64,000 nucleotides of DNA from CALSMU01 sp965230225 (GTDB lineage Bacteria > Bacteroidota > Bacteroidia > Flavobacteriales_D > Parvicellaceae), in NCBI GenBank assembly GCA_965230225.1, contig CBDDKM010000008.1, positions 124,001-188,000 of the forward strand, given 5' to 3'. Below are positions 1 to 10,761 of the stretch, piece after piece (position 1 is the first letter of the stretch; each line of letters begins with the position of its first letter). The notes beneath the pieces were generated by a model, which was not told the DNA's origin, searched no databases, and worked only from the letters and a program-made list of their open reading frames with translations. A program made the translations under genes and the position numbers.

Positions 1-3000
1 TTTAATGTGTCATCGTCTACCGTAATTCCGTACATTACCAAGTATTCAGCTTGCATCTCAGTATACACCTGAGCTGATGTTGGTGTTCCTGATCCAGACC
101 AATCGTAGTAAATCTCATCGTACATGGAGTTTAACTCTTCACACATACAATCAGGAATATCCGGGCAGAACAGGTCCATGGTTCCCAGAGTCACCGAAGT
201 GCCCCCAATGTCCAACTTAATGATTTCTCCATCTAGAGAAACATCGTGTACCTTAACAATTAATTCTGTTCCGTTTTGATATACATATAATCCAGGGTAA
301 GAGTACTCTGTTAGCTCCACAAAAATAGAATCTGCCCAAGTCAAAGCCCCAGGTGCAGGATTAGAACTACAATTCAAATCAACTTCATTTCCAACTAATG
401 TTGTTCCGATATAAATTCTTGGCGAAGCATACCCTGAAGTACTACAAACATTAATTTGCTCCAAATCAAATGTATCTGCCACGTAACAGTAGTAATATTG
501 ATTCGATAAATCATCATGCATATCATTCAGGTCCGTAGTATCGCCTGCGTTTCCGGTGGTATAGGTCTCATCTAAATGATAAGGATCCTGAAAGTGTAAC
601 TGGAAACCTTCGTAATCTCCATCACATCCTGTTATGCCTGAATCGTCCGCCACCATGTCTGGTAAATCTCCCGAACCGGTATCAAACTGATCACACAGGT
701 ATTTACATCCATCGGTGATTTTCTCATCGGAAATCATCTCTTGTTTTTTATGGATGTAGTAATACTTCCACATGTTCCAGTAATCATCCATCGTTGGGCT
801 GGTATAGGCTGCATCGGTGGCATCCACCGCATCTTCCCAGATGCTATTGGCTCCGCTCACCGCCATAATTCCGGTGGTGCTTTCATTCAACAGCATGGCA
901 TCATCCACGTCGCCCAACAGAGTATTTCCGGACATGTAATCATTATCAATAATTCCTGTAGCATCCGTTACGTTAGCAGGATCAGTTACGTTTTGAACCC
1001 ACCCATTTTGGTAAGCTGCACTCCAGGTAGTTACGTTGATTAACTCATGGTTATAAGCCTCCGTTTCTGCCTCTGCTACACACCACTTATAGTGGCAATA
1101 TTCCGGGTGAAAATCCACTAATCCGTAATACACCGTACCATTATCTGCTGTAGCACTCTGTGGTAAGGTATCTGCCCAGGCTGGATCCCAGTTATCAATC
1201 ACCTCCTGCCAGGTGTCTACTCCTGTTGGAAACCCAAAATCACTCCAGAAACTCCCTGAAGTCTTTAAGGTATTGTCCCACAGGTCTACAACATTGGCAT
1301 CAAACCAATCGTCATTAGGTGTAGTAGAGGCTCCAAACTGAACATTATCAAAATACTGTCCTCCAGGGCTCATGTCCTGAGCAAGTAGCACCTTAATATC
1401 TTCACATGAGTTTTCAATTCCATCAGAATCCACCGGATTGAAATCTGCACAGTCAGCAGAATCACACAAACCAGTCAGTTCACAATATTCCTGACAGGTT
1501 AAACAGTTGCTCCAGTCTATAGAGTCTAAAGCAGCATCGATGTAATCCTGCTCGGTATCAAAACAAGTATTCGCAGCAGTTCCTAAAAAGTCCTGAAAAT
1601 CAGACACTGCCAAATCCAGGGCATTCTGATTCAGGGATAATTTCTTGTAAACAGTATAGGTTCCTATTTCGGTAAAATTGATGGTAAAATCCACCGTCAG
1701 GTTAGCACCACCTACTTTCAATCCAGTATAGGAATAAGTAGCATCTGCAGGGGTATCATCTTTTACCAACTCCCCACATTCATCTCTTACTTCGATCAAC
1801 AAATCGTACTCGCAATCGTAATCATCCGTATCTCCACACATCCCCTCCAGTGTCTCGGGAGTTAGCGTGTATGAAAAATCATGATCGCCAGTACTCTTTA
1901 CAAAGTAAGGAGTGGTTAATATATAAGCTTGTTCTGAGGTACTGTATTCATTAAACACAATAATATCATCGGTTATGGTACTGGCCACTCCAGGGTTACT
2001 GGTAATGGCTTCGATTCCCGTTGGAGCCTCACCAATTAATGAGGTGGCTTTCGTTTTTCCACTTAAGTCCATGTAAGTCATGGACAGTTGTCCATTGGCA
2101 TCTTCTACCGCTTGTACCGTATAATGCTTAGCGTGTCCGGCTTCGTTTCCAAATAGCCTGTCTAACTCCTTCTGTAGTGGACGCCCCACGTAAAACTTCG
2201 TCTCGTGCCCACTTCCGATATTGTGATTGTCTCCGGCTCCTCCTTGCATTCGAACACGTCCTTTACGATCGTAGGTAACACGGGTATAAGGGTATTCGTT
2301 GGCATCTGGGATATAGGCATTCATTCCTGTTTTTTCTGAGTTCTGGTCAGAGTAATAATTACTTACTCCCGACCCATTATCCATCTTGGCATCGCTCGGC
2401 TCACATACATCGGTGGTATTATCTAAATCGAAGTCTACCTTGCTAAACCCATGGGTACCTGCACCATTCATATTAAAGTTATCGTAAAACTTAATGGCCC
2501 CATCTCTGGTGGTGGAAGGACTAGGTAATGCCTGCACTGTAGCTCTTCCTTCAAAATCGTAGTAGGATTCTGCTATGATACTTTGGTCTTCGGTATTTGA
2601 CTTGGTAACACTTTGGCGGTTTCGTTGTGATCCATCAAAGTAACTTACCACTTCTTTTTTCTTTCCTCCCTCGGCATAAACGGCACTATAAGTCCAGTTC
2701 TTCGAAGCTCCTGATCCGGGCATCTCATGAGGACTTACCGTGATCACATCAGCCGTTTGATCACTCCAAACTCCTACTTTACGTTGATCAGGACTTTCAA
2801 AATACCTCCCTACAGGACGTACTCGATAAAACAATTTCCCCTCTTCGTAAATCAGGTTCAACTTATAATCATTATCCGTAACTGTTACCCGTGTAAAGTC
2901 TTTATCGTTAATATCTGATGGTAAAGTATAACTGCTGTAATTGGCAGAGTACTCTGATAAGAAGTACCACTCCACATCGTACTCTTCTGCTCCATCAATC

Positions 3001-3680
3001 AGGTTCCAGTACAAACGAACCTCATTATCGTTAAGAGAGGTATTCTGTACATTGTCCTCGTATTGAACATTCACTGCTGTTAAATAATCAAGGTCATGAA
3101 TTCGATTCACCACCATGCGGTTTTCCAATCGAACATCCGATGGCACTACTCCGCCCAACCCGGTAGTAGTAACACTAATATTGGTTAACGTAACTTTTAA
3201 CGCTCCCGTAAAGGCATATACATCCTGGGGAATGTAAGTCACATTCTCATCTCCATCGTAATCAATGCTCAGGGTAATGCTGTTCCCCCCATTGACCTGA
3301 AATACATTGTTATTCGTATCGTATGCCACCACATCAAAGGTGACATCAATGCTCCAATCTCCAGTTGAAGGGTTGTAATACTTATGATTATCTCCGGTAA
3401 ATTCCAGACTGATCACATTCTGGATACTCTGGTTTTTAAAATCAGAATTCCAGCCTCCTGTGACAATCTGAGACCACAGAGGATCTTCATTGTCCAATAC
3501 ACTATTGTTCTGCATATCGGCTCCATACCAATAGGAACTCCAGTCGTATTCAATAGCAGATACGCTACTGCTAAGAGCCATCAAAATGACAACAAAGATT
3601 TGTCTCACACGAGACAGCGTTGGGTATATTGTTGTTTGTTTCATCTTAGTATTGTTATTAGGTTCTAATTTCTTTTTCAT
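1..3680 (-). CDS. Giant RHS-like secreted protein, 3' end outside window (partial)
   Basis: The minus-strand frame stays open from an ATG at 3680 to the left edge, giving about 1226 codons without a stop; the C-terminus is missing. The ATG overlaps the TGA of the upstream gene (ATGA), suggesting translational coupling. A second in-frame ATG at 3644 would give a cleaner signal peptide ending near SSSVSA. The N-terminal part is beta-rich with fibronectin-like stretches. From about residue 335 the sequence has the Bacteroidota RHS pattern (VSYFDGSQRNRQ, then YYDFEGRATVQALP, then YDRKGRVRMQGG). Later parts are rich in Asp, Thr and Cys. It is the last visible member of a seven-gene operon. Proteins of this kind are usually exported to the surface and may carry a variable C-terminal domain, which cannot be seen here. 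Confidence 0.85.
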   Translation of the reverse strand, partial: MKKKLEPNNNTKMKQTTIYPTLSRVRQIFVVILMALSSSVSAIEYDWSSYWYGADMQNNSVLDNEDPLWSQIVTGGWNSDFKNQSIQNVISLEFTGDNHKYYNPSTGDWSIDVTFDVVAYDTNNNVFQVNGGNSITLSIDYDGDENVTYIPQDVYAFTGALKVTLTNISVTTTGLGGVVPSDVRLENRMVVNRIHDLDYLTAVNVQYEDNVQNTSLNDNEVRLYWNLIDGAEEYDVEWYFLSEYSANYSSYTLPSDINDKDFTRVTVTDNDYKLNLIYEEGKLFYRVRPVGRYFESPDQRKVGVWSDQTADVITVSPHEMPGSGASKNWTYSAVYAEGGKKKEVVSYFDGSQRNRQSVTKSNTEDQSIIAESYYDFEGRATVQALPSPSTTRDGAIKFYDNFNMNGAGTHGFSKVDFDLDNTTDVCEPSDAKMDNGSGVSNYYSDQNSEKTGMNAYIPDANEYPYTRVTYDRKGRVRMQGGAGDNHNIGSGHETKFYVGRPLQKELDRLFGNEAGHAKHYTVQAVEDANGQLSMTYMDLSGKTKATSLIGEAPTGIEAITSNPGVASTITDDIIVFNEYSTSEQAYILTTPYFVKSTGDHDFSYTLTPETLEGMCGDTDDYDCEYDLLIEVRDECGELVKDDTPADATYSYTGLKVGGANLTVDFTINFTEIGTYTVYKKLSLNQNALDLAVSDFQDFLGTAANTCFDTEQDYIDAALDSIDWSNCLTCQEYCELTGLCDSADCADFNPVDSDGIENSCEDIKVLLAQDMSPGGQYFDNVQFGASTTPNDDWFDANVVDLWDNTLKTSGSFWSDFGFPTGVDTWQEVIDNWDPAWADTLPQSATADNGTVYYGLVDFHPEYCHYKWCVAEAETEAYNHELINVTTWSAAYQNGWVQNVTDPANVTDATGIIDNDYMSGNTLLGDVDDAMLLNESTTGIMAVSGANSIWEDAVDATDAAYTSPTMDDYWNMWKYYYIHKKQEMISDEKITDGCKYLCDQFDTGSGDLPDMVADDSGITGCDGDYEGFQLHFQDPYHLDETYTTGNAGDTTDLNDMHDDLSNQYYYCYVADTFDLEQINVCSTSGYASPRIYIGTTLVGNEVDLNCSSNPAPGALTWADSIFVELTEYSYPGLYVYQNGTELIVKVHDVSLDGEIIKLDIGGTSVTLGTMDLFCPDIPDCMCEELNSMYDEIYYDWSGSGTPTSAQVYTEMQAEYLVMYGITVDDDTL

Positions 3681-4354
3681 AGTCCTGCAACGGTTAAGGT
3701 GTAGTCTTTATAGGACTCTGCTAATTCTGTTTTCTCTGCGCGTTTACGGATGTATTTCTTTAAATCGTATACTGATTCCGAAGGAGCATTTTGACTAAAG
3801 CGGGTATAAATCACTTCCGATTTGTACATCCCCATGTTTGCCTTGGTGTCTTTCTGGTTATAGTAATAAACGACCTTGCGCAGGTAATGGGTTTGGGAAT
3901 CAAAAGTGATGACCGTACGCTCTATCAATTCCAGTGGGTTGTGAATGATGTAAGTAGTTCCTCCATTCTTCTGCCCCACATACTCCACCGAATCGATGTT
4001 CTTCTTGAGTTGATCCAACTCACTGTTCAGGTCAAACTGTTGGCTCTTTTTGCTTTCGTGAAAAACAATCACTTCTTTGTTTAAATGATCCACCAGAATG
4101 CTTTGTACTCCATCTGAAATGGTTTCTCTACTTCCTGCCCTGGAGTAATACTTATCGCCTTTCTTCCTCAGCATGGCATGAGAATAAATCTCTCCCCGGG
4201 CCTGCGAAGATTTATACATCTTTACTTCCACATCTACCGTAAGGTATTTACTGGTAAATTGTTCAGACACTTTGGATATGTCTTCAAAATAATCCTGGGC
4301 CTGTACCATCTGACAGGACACCAGCAGTAATAATATGTTTAGTAATTTCTTCAT
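3677..4354 (-). CDS. Secreted LolA-like protein
   Basis: 225 aa with a clear signal peptide (MKKLLNILLLLVSCQMVQAQ). The mature part alternates short beta strands (KYLTVDVEVKMY, DKYYSRAG, VQSILVDH, KEVIVFHE, TTYIIHNP, ERTVITFD, YLRKVVYYY), which fits a LolA/LolB-type curved sheet that binds lipid or lipoprotein. The assignment is by pattern only and no catalytic motif is visible. The gene sits one base after the stop of the 2134-aa RHS-like protein and overlaps the start of the next RHS-like gene by four bases. It is therefore co-translated with both and may help to export or anchor them. Confidence 0.75.
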   Translation of the reverse strand: MKKLLNILLLLVSCQMVQAQDYFEDISKVSEQFTSKYLTVDVEVKMYKSSQARGEIYSHAMLRKKGDKYYSRAGSRETISDGVQSILVDHLNKEVIVFHESKKSQQFDLNSELDQLKKNIDSVEYVGQKNGGTTYIIHNPLELIERTVITFDSQTHYLRKVVYYYNQKDTKANMGMYKSEVIYTRFSQNAPSESVYDLKKYIRKRAEKTELAESYKDYTLTVAGL

Positions 4355-4355
4355 C

Positions 4356-7300
4356 TTAATCTTCGTGACTGGTTGATATTCTTCCCTCCTGGATGCTCTT
4401 GATTCCTTCGGCGGTCTCTTTCTTGATCAGCACCAGGTTACCCTCATCATCATAAATGTAAATGGTGGCAAAATTGTTCGCATCCAATTCAGCTTCCAGC
4501 TTGTAATTGTTCTGGTTATAAACATAGCTCGTCATGTTCCCTTTGTAAGGGTGGATACGTAAATCATCAAAGTACACATCCCCGGTACTGTTGTTCTGGA
4601 ACACCACATCAATCTTGTTTAACAACTCTGGCAATTCTATTTCACCATAGATACGCTGCCATCCTTCGATCACCTTTCCGGATGGAGACAGTGGTACTGT
4701 TACCGTAGATTGTCCATCTTCATAAACATTGACCTTTAACACCACATCGTTGTAGGTGTAACTCTCGGTAGCTTCTTTTACCCAGGCGCTGAATACGTAC
4801 TTGTATTTTAGCGCTCCACGCATTGGTCCGAACTCTCCGATACAATCACATCCTTCTACCGTATAGTATGGGCTTGACCCACTGGTAAACGTTGGTGAGT
4901 GATTCAAACAAGAATCTCCTATGGTATCGATGGCTACTGTAAGCGAAGTTCCGGTAGTTAATTTCAGTGAATAATCTCCCGTGTGGGCAATTTGATCCTC
5001 CAAAGAAGTAATACTAGCTCCTGCAGTTCCATCTACATCAATCACAAAATGGTCATCAGTACATTCTCTTGGGTAATCTTCAAAACCATCGAACACCATC
5101 TCTGTGTAGCGCATATTAGCTCCAACGGCTACCACTAATGAATTCGCATATCCATAAAGGGCTGCTGAATACCTTCCCAAAGCATCTTTCTCCTCCAACT
5201 CAAATCCATAAGGTGAAAACTTGGTTACTTCTCCGGCTTTGATCCACTTACTGCTCGAAGAAGATGGACTTGCCCAGTTAAATTGTGCATAGTCTTCATA
5301 GTATCCATCCGTTTGCTCATTATCGTCGTAAACACGATCTGTTTTATAAGCATAAGATGATTTTACGCGCCAATGACCTTTTACTCCATTTACAAATGGA
5401 TTAGCAGCATCGCCTATGGCATTGTCCAATGGGTTTCGGCTATCCTCCTTGCTACAACCTTCACAATCCAGTTGCCATTCATCAGACAGCTCTACTGCAG
5501 AAGCAGATAGGATCTTTTCTTTAGTAAATGTGGTAGCACTACTGTGGGTGTCTTCATCAAAGCCACTAAGCTCTCTAAAGCTCTCGGAGCCAATGCTCGC
5601 TAGTAGCATGTTGCGTTCTACCGGGCGTACCATGTGCACTCCAACAGTTCCTGTATAGGTACTTGTTGCACTCCCGTTATTGGTGATGCATTTAATGGTA
5701 TTGTTCCCCGTATGTACATCAATAACATGTGCCAACTCACCTGTGCTTGTATACGCAAGATAAACTTCATCACCCACCGAATATTTAGAAGCGTCATGAC
5801 CAGCGTTCAAATTGACAATTCCTCCTGTAGAAATGTTGGTTGCCAAGCCTCCAGAATGATACCGATCGTAAACAGCTCCTGTACCATCATACTCCCAGTA
5901 TGCTGGAATGTTATAGGCATACAATGGATCACTAAACTCATTCGTTACCTTCGTTAACAGGGCATTACCTGTATATGGATCAAAGGCCATGTTTTCTGTT
6001 TCTATTCGGCTAGCATCGGTAGTTACCACCGTTTTCTTTAATATTCCTGAACGATGGATCACTTTATTGGTCACCACCGATTTGTGGCTCACCTCACTAG
6101 TGTAAAACTGTGGCAACGGAATCGGAATTGGGATATAAGGCGCTGCTGTTATCACTCCAAACTCCAGGTTCAGGTTCACTCCTTTGGTTACTCCAGAGTT
6201 TTTATTCTCATTTCGATCGATATGAATATCCACCGTTTGAGCCATGATGGCACTTTGGTATTCTCCGTTATCGGTAAGTACCTGAACTTCGTTGTCCAGC
6301 TTGTTCACCTTATCATCCGAAAAGGCTTCCTTAGTCTGATAAATGTATTCCGTTCTGGTAATCAAGCTTCCAGGACTAGACACCCTTTTACCTCCTACAT
6401 CGCTATATTCTCTGGTATAAGACTCCACCTTTTTCATCTTACCGGCCATATCGTTCAGTACAATGGAATACCCCTGGCTCTTAGCTCGCTTTGCTCGATA
6501 ATCAATCGTGATTCCCGGGATCGGTACAATCCTGAACATGTTCGGCTCTGCTTCTATCGCTGTAGCATCACAGTACACCGGGAAGTCTTTACCGGTATAA
6601 AACTCATATACCGCAATCGGAGCACTGTTGGCTGCCAGATGGATTTCATCCGTTCCATCAACCGACTCACTGTTTCTGGTATCCTGAGCCTTGTCTGCCT
6701 CTTCAGGAGCTATACTGCTCACTGTTACTTTGCTATAACCCACTGACTGACCAGGGTAATAAGAGTTTAAGATCGGAAGTACCGACATCAACGAATAAGC
6801 CGATGCTAATGGAGTAGATTCAAAATAAGGTTCGTACTGTGTTAAGGCATTTTCCTCTTTTCCTACACTTGGCTCGTAAGCCACTCCACTACTGATCACA
6901 TTTCCGTCCTTATCGGTAGTAGTATAATCGTACTCCTGACCGTAAACCGATTCGGTGCCCCATCCATCACTCAAGGTAAACTTCTTTACTCGATCACCTC
7001 CTCCGTATTTGATCCCATCAGGATCTTGCAAGCGAATGATCGAACGTCCATTCAGTTCCACGTATTGGCCCCAACCTTGTGCCTTCGCCCAACGGTTGTA
7101 GCCTGCTATCATGCCTACTACATCATCAATAGCATTTGCAGCAACAGTAACTAACGAATGTAAGTTTTCCCAGGGTCCATTATCCGTAATAACAGCATCA
7201 TGGGCAATCTCTGGACGGTTAATCCTCATATGATTAATCGCTGATTTTTGAAATGGACTCATTTTAGGAGTTCCATTCTTGGTTACCGATACCGGTTTAA

Positions 7301-10300
7301 CAGTAATATACCCCACATTATAATCAGTAGATCCATCCAACTTAACAGCTCCAAAAAACTTGAAGTAATTGCGATCAGATCCCGATCTAAGCTCTGCATA
7401 TCCTTCTACATAATCTTTGTATTTATCATTTCCACTACCCTCTTTTCTTAAGTATGTGTAATTCTTAAAATACAGGTAGTCTAAATCTCCAACGTATTGG
7501 TCTCTAATAATCGCGTTTACCTCTGCATCGGTAGCACTAGAAGAGATTTCTTCTTCCAATCTAAAATAAACACGATAAATACGGTCTTTATAATTCGTAC
7601 TGTTATCATCATCAAAATTGGCTGTATTTGCCATTCGAACGGATGTCCCAGTAATATTTCTGGCAAGATCATCCATCGCAACATCACTGGTAACCTGATT
7701 CATGCTTCCACTACTAAATTCGTAATAGGCTCGATCAGGCCCATAAGTACCTGCTGTTTCAACATCTCCTATTCCTACAATGTCGAACATTCTAGTAGCT
7801 TTTTCCGCCTCATTGTAAGCATAATCATCCGATTCGTACTCTACATTGAATACTCCTCCAGTTGGCAAATTCACCGATTTTAAACACCATACTCCGGCAT
7901 CCGGTCTGGTGGTGGCCCCAATACCTCCTCCATTATTGTCTTTGTATTCTTCTGTTCCCTGCTCTGAATAAGGGAAGTTTATATAAGGGTAATAACAATT
8001 ACCTGCTGTATACTGATCATTGTTTTTGTAATTCCCCCAACGATCTATGTTTCTAGAATTGTAATCAGGATTACTACTTTCAGTTGTCGCATCGTAATCA
8101 AACGCATATGGGCTTAACTCTCCTCTGGTAGAGTTCTCATAGGTAAACCAAACCTTTTTTAAGGTTAGTTTCCCTTCTTCATTTGTGAGTTTAGCAGTTC
8201 CTGAATCATTATCATGATCATAATCCGCCCCATCATTGTTGGGAACACCGGAACATAACTCATAGCTATACTCCATGTGAACAGTTTGTAGAGGTACCGC
8301 ATCTATATTAACTGTTCCATTATCATTATAATACTCTTCTTTAGTAAAGAGCTCTATTTTATCCAGCTTTTGTAACACATCATCTCCAAGAGGTGATGAA
8401 CTAGTTGCATATTCCTCCTTTGCCTCATACCCATCATGTCGATCACTCAAAGAAAAGATAGCAATGTGAGTCTTTGTCTCTACAGATTTAACATAAAACA
8501 CTTCCTTTTCTCCATAGGTAAAAAAGGCTCTATCATCATCTTCATCTCCTGAGTTCCCCTCAGCAAAAGTGGCTCCCTGATATGGCATCCTCCATGAGTA
8601 ATCCGTAATAGCACGATCGTAAGTAAACTTGGTCCAGTAACCTAAATCTCCCTCTGATGGTCCTTGTACTCCATCAATATCTGCATAGTCTGAAGACAAT
8701 ACACTTGTGAGTAACCAACTATGAGCATAGTCGGGAATGCTGGATTTATTGAAGTATTCATGGGCAGTTCCAATGGATGGAGCTTGATACGTCGTTGCTG
8801 TAACATCCACACGATCAGTATTGAAATCGGCATCATCATTAACTATCCCATTTAAGGACATCGATACGTTATTGTGCTTCTTATTGTAAGCCGGTAACCC
8901 GTAGATGTACCTTAACCCATCTTGTTGAGTGACTTGAATCTCCGAAATGTGATCATCTTTTTCTGTATCGGCAAATGACTTAATTGCATCTTGATAATAA
9001 CCAAATAGCTCCGCCTCTGTTTGGGATAAAGTACGAATCATTTTACCACGCTCCTTGGTGGTTTTCGTATACTTCATATCGGTAGTACCAGCATCGTAGT
9101 CATTACCATAGTACTCGTTATAAGAAGTAAACTCATCGGTAATGGTATAATGTCCATCCAACCACTTCTCAATGGCATTTCCAGTGGTTCCGTTTTCATC
9201 GTCCAACACCGGCTTAATGGCTTCATCTCCTGCCCAGGCACTTGTTAACTTATCGTTCCCCACTAAAGTAGCTGAATGCTCTCCATAAGTCTTAAAGTAT
9301 ACTCCACGATCTGTAGCACTTGCACCAAAGGTTGCATCATTATCTGTAGTTCCATCAGACCAGTCTCCTGAAGATTGAGTGTTTACTCCTTTTACATAGT
9401 CCAGTCCTAAATGGAAAGTACTTGGAGTACCCGGTTTTGCCACTTCTACTCCAAGATCATAACTTGTTGAGATGCTTTCCTGTAATTGACTGGAAAGGAT
9501 ATCTACAGAATTTTTTGTTGGTCGGAAAGTACCACCAGTTCCCTGACCTGTATGCATAAAATGATCATAGGTATACTTAGAAGGAGCCAAATACCTGGTT
9601 CTTTTAGATTCTAAAATCCCGTCTCTACTCAAATCCGTAATATCTGTGGCATCCGAATTATCAGTATATAAATATCCATACCCCTCCCTTGTATCCAATC
9701 CTCCATCATCCTCAAAAGACATAGAATAAGAAGCTGATATATTTAAATGATCATTAGTGGCCCATTTAGGTTTCCAATTTGGAGTTACCCCCTGGGTTTT
9801 CCCTATTTTTAATGACACAGGAAAACTAACTGATTTTGAAGGCATTCCTACTGTTGGTATTGATGCCATACTTGAAAAACCAAAACCACTAGAAGCACCA
9901 TAAGAAATCCCTGACGTCCTTGATTTTGTAGTTTTTCCAGATAATTGATCAGTGTGTTTGTATGTTTCTCTGGTTGTAAAACCCGTAGACATACCAGCTT
10001 GTTCTAGTCCTTTTGATGGGCTATACTGAAGAGATGTCCCAAATGTAGTATGTAAAAACTGTAAGTTTGATTGAGCTGAAATACCTACACCTTCTTGAGA
10101 ATCCAATGAAATACCCATTGAAAAATTAAAATACTGACTATTAACTGCCAATTTTGGTATGTTGTTAGACAAACGGTACCCCAACCCTTTATAATTATTA
10201 AAGTATAATTGTTTTGAAATGGTTGAACTCCATTCTGGAGGGTTGCTGATACTCGACCCACTAGAGTAAGGGAATCCCCATTTTTCTGCATATCCTCCCA

Positions 10301-10760
10301 TACCCTCGCTGTTAATCAATCCATCTAAGTCTAAATTCGCACTCCAACTCTTACGCATGTGTTGCTCATACTCCACCTTATCTCCATTGAAATCATCCGG
10401 AAGACCTTGCATCGATCTGTTGATGGCTCCTACATTCAGGTTCCATCCCAATCCTACCCAACTGGCTTCCTGTTCCATTCCTACACCACCATGGTAAGCC
10501 AGATTCAATGGATATCCTCCATTAGGGCCTGGTACCGATAGTAACGGAATATTATACGTAAAATCTCCACTGTATAGATCCACCATATCACTCGTGGTGG
10601 CGGGCTCAAAACTGCTGAACTCCTCCTGCCCCGGACCCGAAGTAAGGGCATAGGACGTGGTTGGGTACATCAATTGAAACAATACCGTACACGCAGTAAA
10701 AGCAGCTATCGTCTTTGCTCTGCGAGATTCTCTAAATTTTAATGCACTAAATCTTTTCAT
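4356..10760 (-). CDS. Giant RHS-like surface protein (2134 aa)
   Basis: 2134 aa with a long signal segment (basic start, hydrophobic core around residues 18-38 ending TTSYALT). The early sequence GLGWNLNVGAINRSMQG and the motif YSGDFTYNIPLLSVPGP are typical of the N-terminal module of large Bacteroidota RHS/SpvB-like proteins. The middle is rich in Asp, Tyr and Thr. The C-terminus carries RHS-type YD elements (YVYNQNNYKLEAELDANN, then IYIYDDEGNLVLIKK). The frame is intact. No toxin or protease domain was recognised. It lies between a lipoprotein gene (one base apart) and a LolA-like gene (one base apart). I infer a surface-exposed or secreted filament or shell protein; the export route is not shown. 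Confidence 0.85.
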   Translation of the reverse strand: MKRFSALKFRESRRAKTIAAFTACTVLFQLMYPTTSYALTSGPGQEEFSSFEPATTSDMVDLYSGDFTYNIPLLSVPGPNGGYPLNLAYHGGVGMEQEASWVGLGWNLNVGAINRSMQGLPDDFNGDKVEYEQHMRKSWSANLDLDGLINSEGMGGYAEKWGFPYSSGSSISNPPEWSSTISKQLYFNNYKGLGYRLSNNIPKLAVNSQYFNFSMGISLDSQEGVGISAQSNLQFLHTTFGTSLQYSPSKGLEQAGMSTGFTTRETYKHTDQLSGKTTKSRTSGISYGASSGFGFSSMASIPTVGMPSKSVSFPVSLKIGKTQGVTPNWKPKWATNDHLNISASYSMSFEDDGGLDTREGYGYLYTDNSDATDITDLSRDGILESKRTRYLAPSKYTYDHFMHTGQGTGGTFRPTKNSVDILSSQLQESISTSYDLGVEVAKPGTPSTFHLGLDYVKGVNTQSSGDWSDGTTDNDATFGASATDRGVYFKTYGEHSATLVGNDKLTSAWAGDEAIKPVLDDENGTTGNAIEKWLDGHYTITDEFTSYNEYYGNDYDAGTTDMKYTKTTKERGKMIRTLSQTEAELFGYYQDAIKSFADTEKDDHISEIQVTQQDGLRYIYGLPAYNKKHNNVSMSLNGIVNDDADFNTDRVDVTATTYQAPSIGTAHEYFNKSSIPDYAHSWLLTSVLSSDYADIDGVQGPSEGDLGYWTKFTYDRAITDYSWRMPYQGATFAEGNSGDEDDDRAFFTYGEKEVFYVKSVETKTHIAIFSLSDRHDGYEAKEEYATSSSPLGDDVLQKLDKIELFTKEEYYNDNGTVNIDAVPLQTVHMEYSYELCSGVPNNDGADYDHDNDSGTAKLTNEEGKLTLKKVWFTYENSTRGELSPYAFDYDATTESSNPDYNSRNIDRWGNYKNNDQYTAGNCYYPYINFPYSEQGTEEYKDNNGGGIGATTRPDAGVWCLKSVNLPTGGVFNVEYESDDYAYNEAEKATRMFDIVGIGDVETAGTYGPDRAYYEFSSGSMNQVTSDVAMDDLARNITGTSVRMANTANFDDDNSTNYKDRIYRVYFRLEEEISSSATDAEVNAIIRDQYVGDLDYLYFKNYTYLRKEGSGNDKYKDYVEGYAELRSGSDRNYFKFFGAVKLDGSTDYNVGYITVKPVSVTKNGTPKMSPFQKSAINHMRINRPEIAHDAVITDNGPWENLHSLVTVAANAIDDVVGMIAGYNRWAKAQGWGQYVELNGRSIIRLQDPDGIKYGGGDRVKKFTLSDGWGTESVYGQEYDYTTTDKDGNVISSGVAYEPSVGKEENALTQYEPYFESTPLASAYSLMSVLPILNSYYPGQSVGYSKVTVSSIAPEEADKAQDTRNSESVDGTDEIHLAANSAPIAVYEFYTGKDFPVYCDATAIEAEPNMFRIVPIPGITIDYRAKRAKSQGYSIVLNDMAGKMKKVESYTREYSDVGGKRVSSPGSLITRTEYIYQTKEAFSDDKVNKLDNEVQVLTDNGEYQSAIMAQTVDIHIDRNENKNSGVTKGVNLNLEFGVITAAPYIPIPIPLPQFYTSEVSHKSVVTNKVIHRSGILKKTVVTTDASRIETENMAFDPYTGNALLTKVTNEFSDPLYAYNIPAYWEYDGTGAVYDRYHSGGLATNISTGGIVNLNAGHDASKYSVGDEVYLAYTSTGELAHVIDVHTGNNTIKCITNNGSATSTYTGTVGVHMVRPVERNMLLASIGSESFRELSGFDEDTHSSATTFTKEKILSASAVELSDEWQLDCEGCSKEDSRNPLDNAIGDAANPFVNGVKGHWRVKSSYAYKTDRVYDDNEQTDGYYEDYAQFNWASPSSSSSKWIKAGEVTKFSPYGFELEEKDALGRYSAALYGYANSLVVAVGANMRYTEMVFDGFEDYPRECTDDHFVIDVDGTAGASITSLEDQIAHTGDYSLKLTTGTSLTVAIDTIGDSCLNHSPTFTSGSSPYYTVEGCDCIGEFGPMRGALKYKYVFSAWVKEATESYTYNDVVLKVNVYEDGQSTVTVPLSPSGKVIEGWQRIYGEIELPELLNKIDVVFQNNSTGDVYFDDLRIHPYKGNMTSYVYNQNNYKLEAELDANNFATIYIYDDEGNLVLIKKETAEGIKSIQEGRISTSHED

Positions 10761-10761
10761 A

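Noticed and set aside
8866..8880. SLNG in the 2134-aa RHS-like protein
   Set aside because: A single copy in a very long protein, not at a visible domain border; treated as chance (coordinates approximate).
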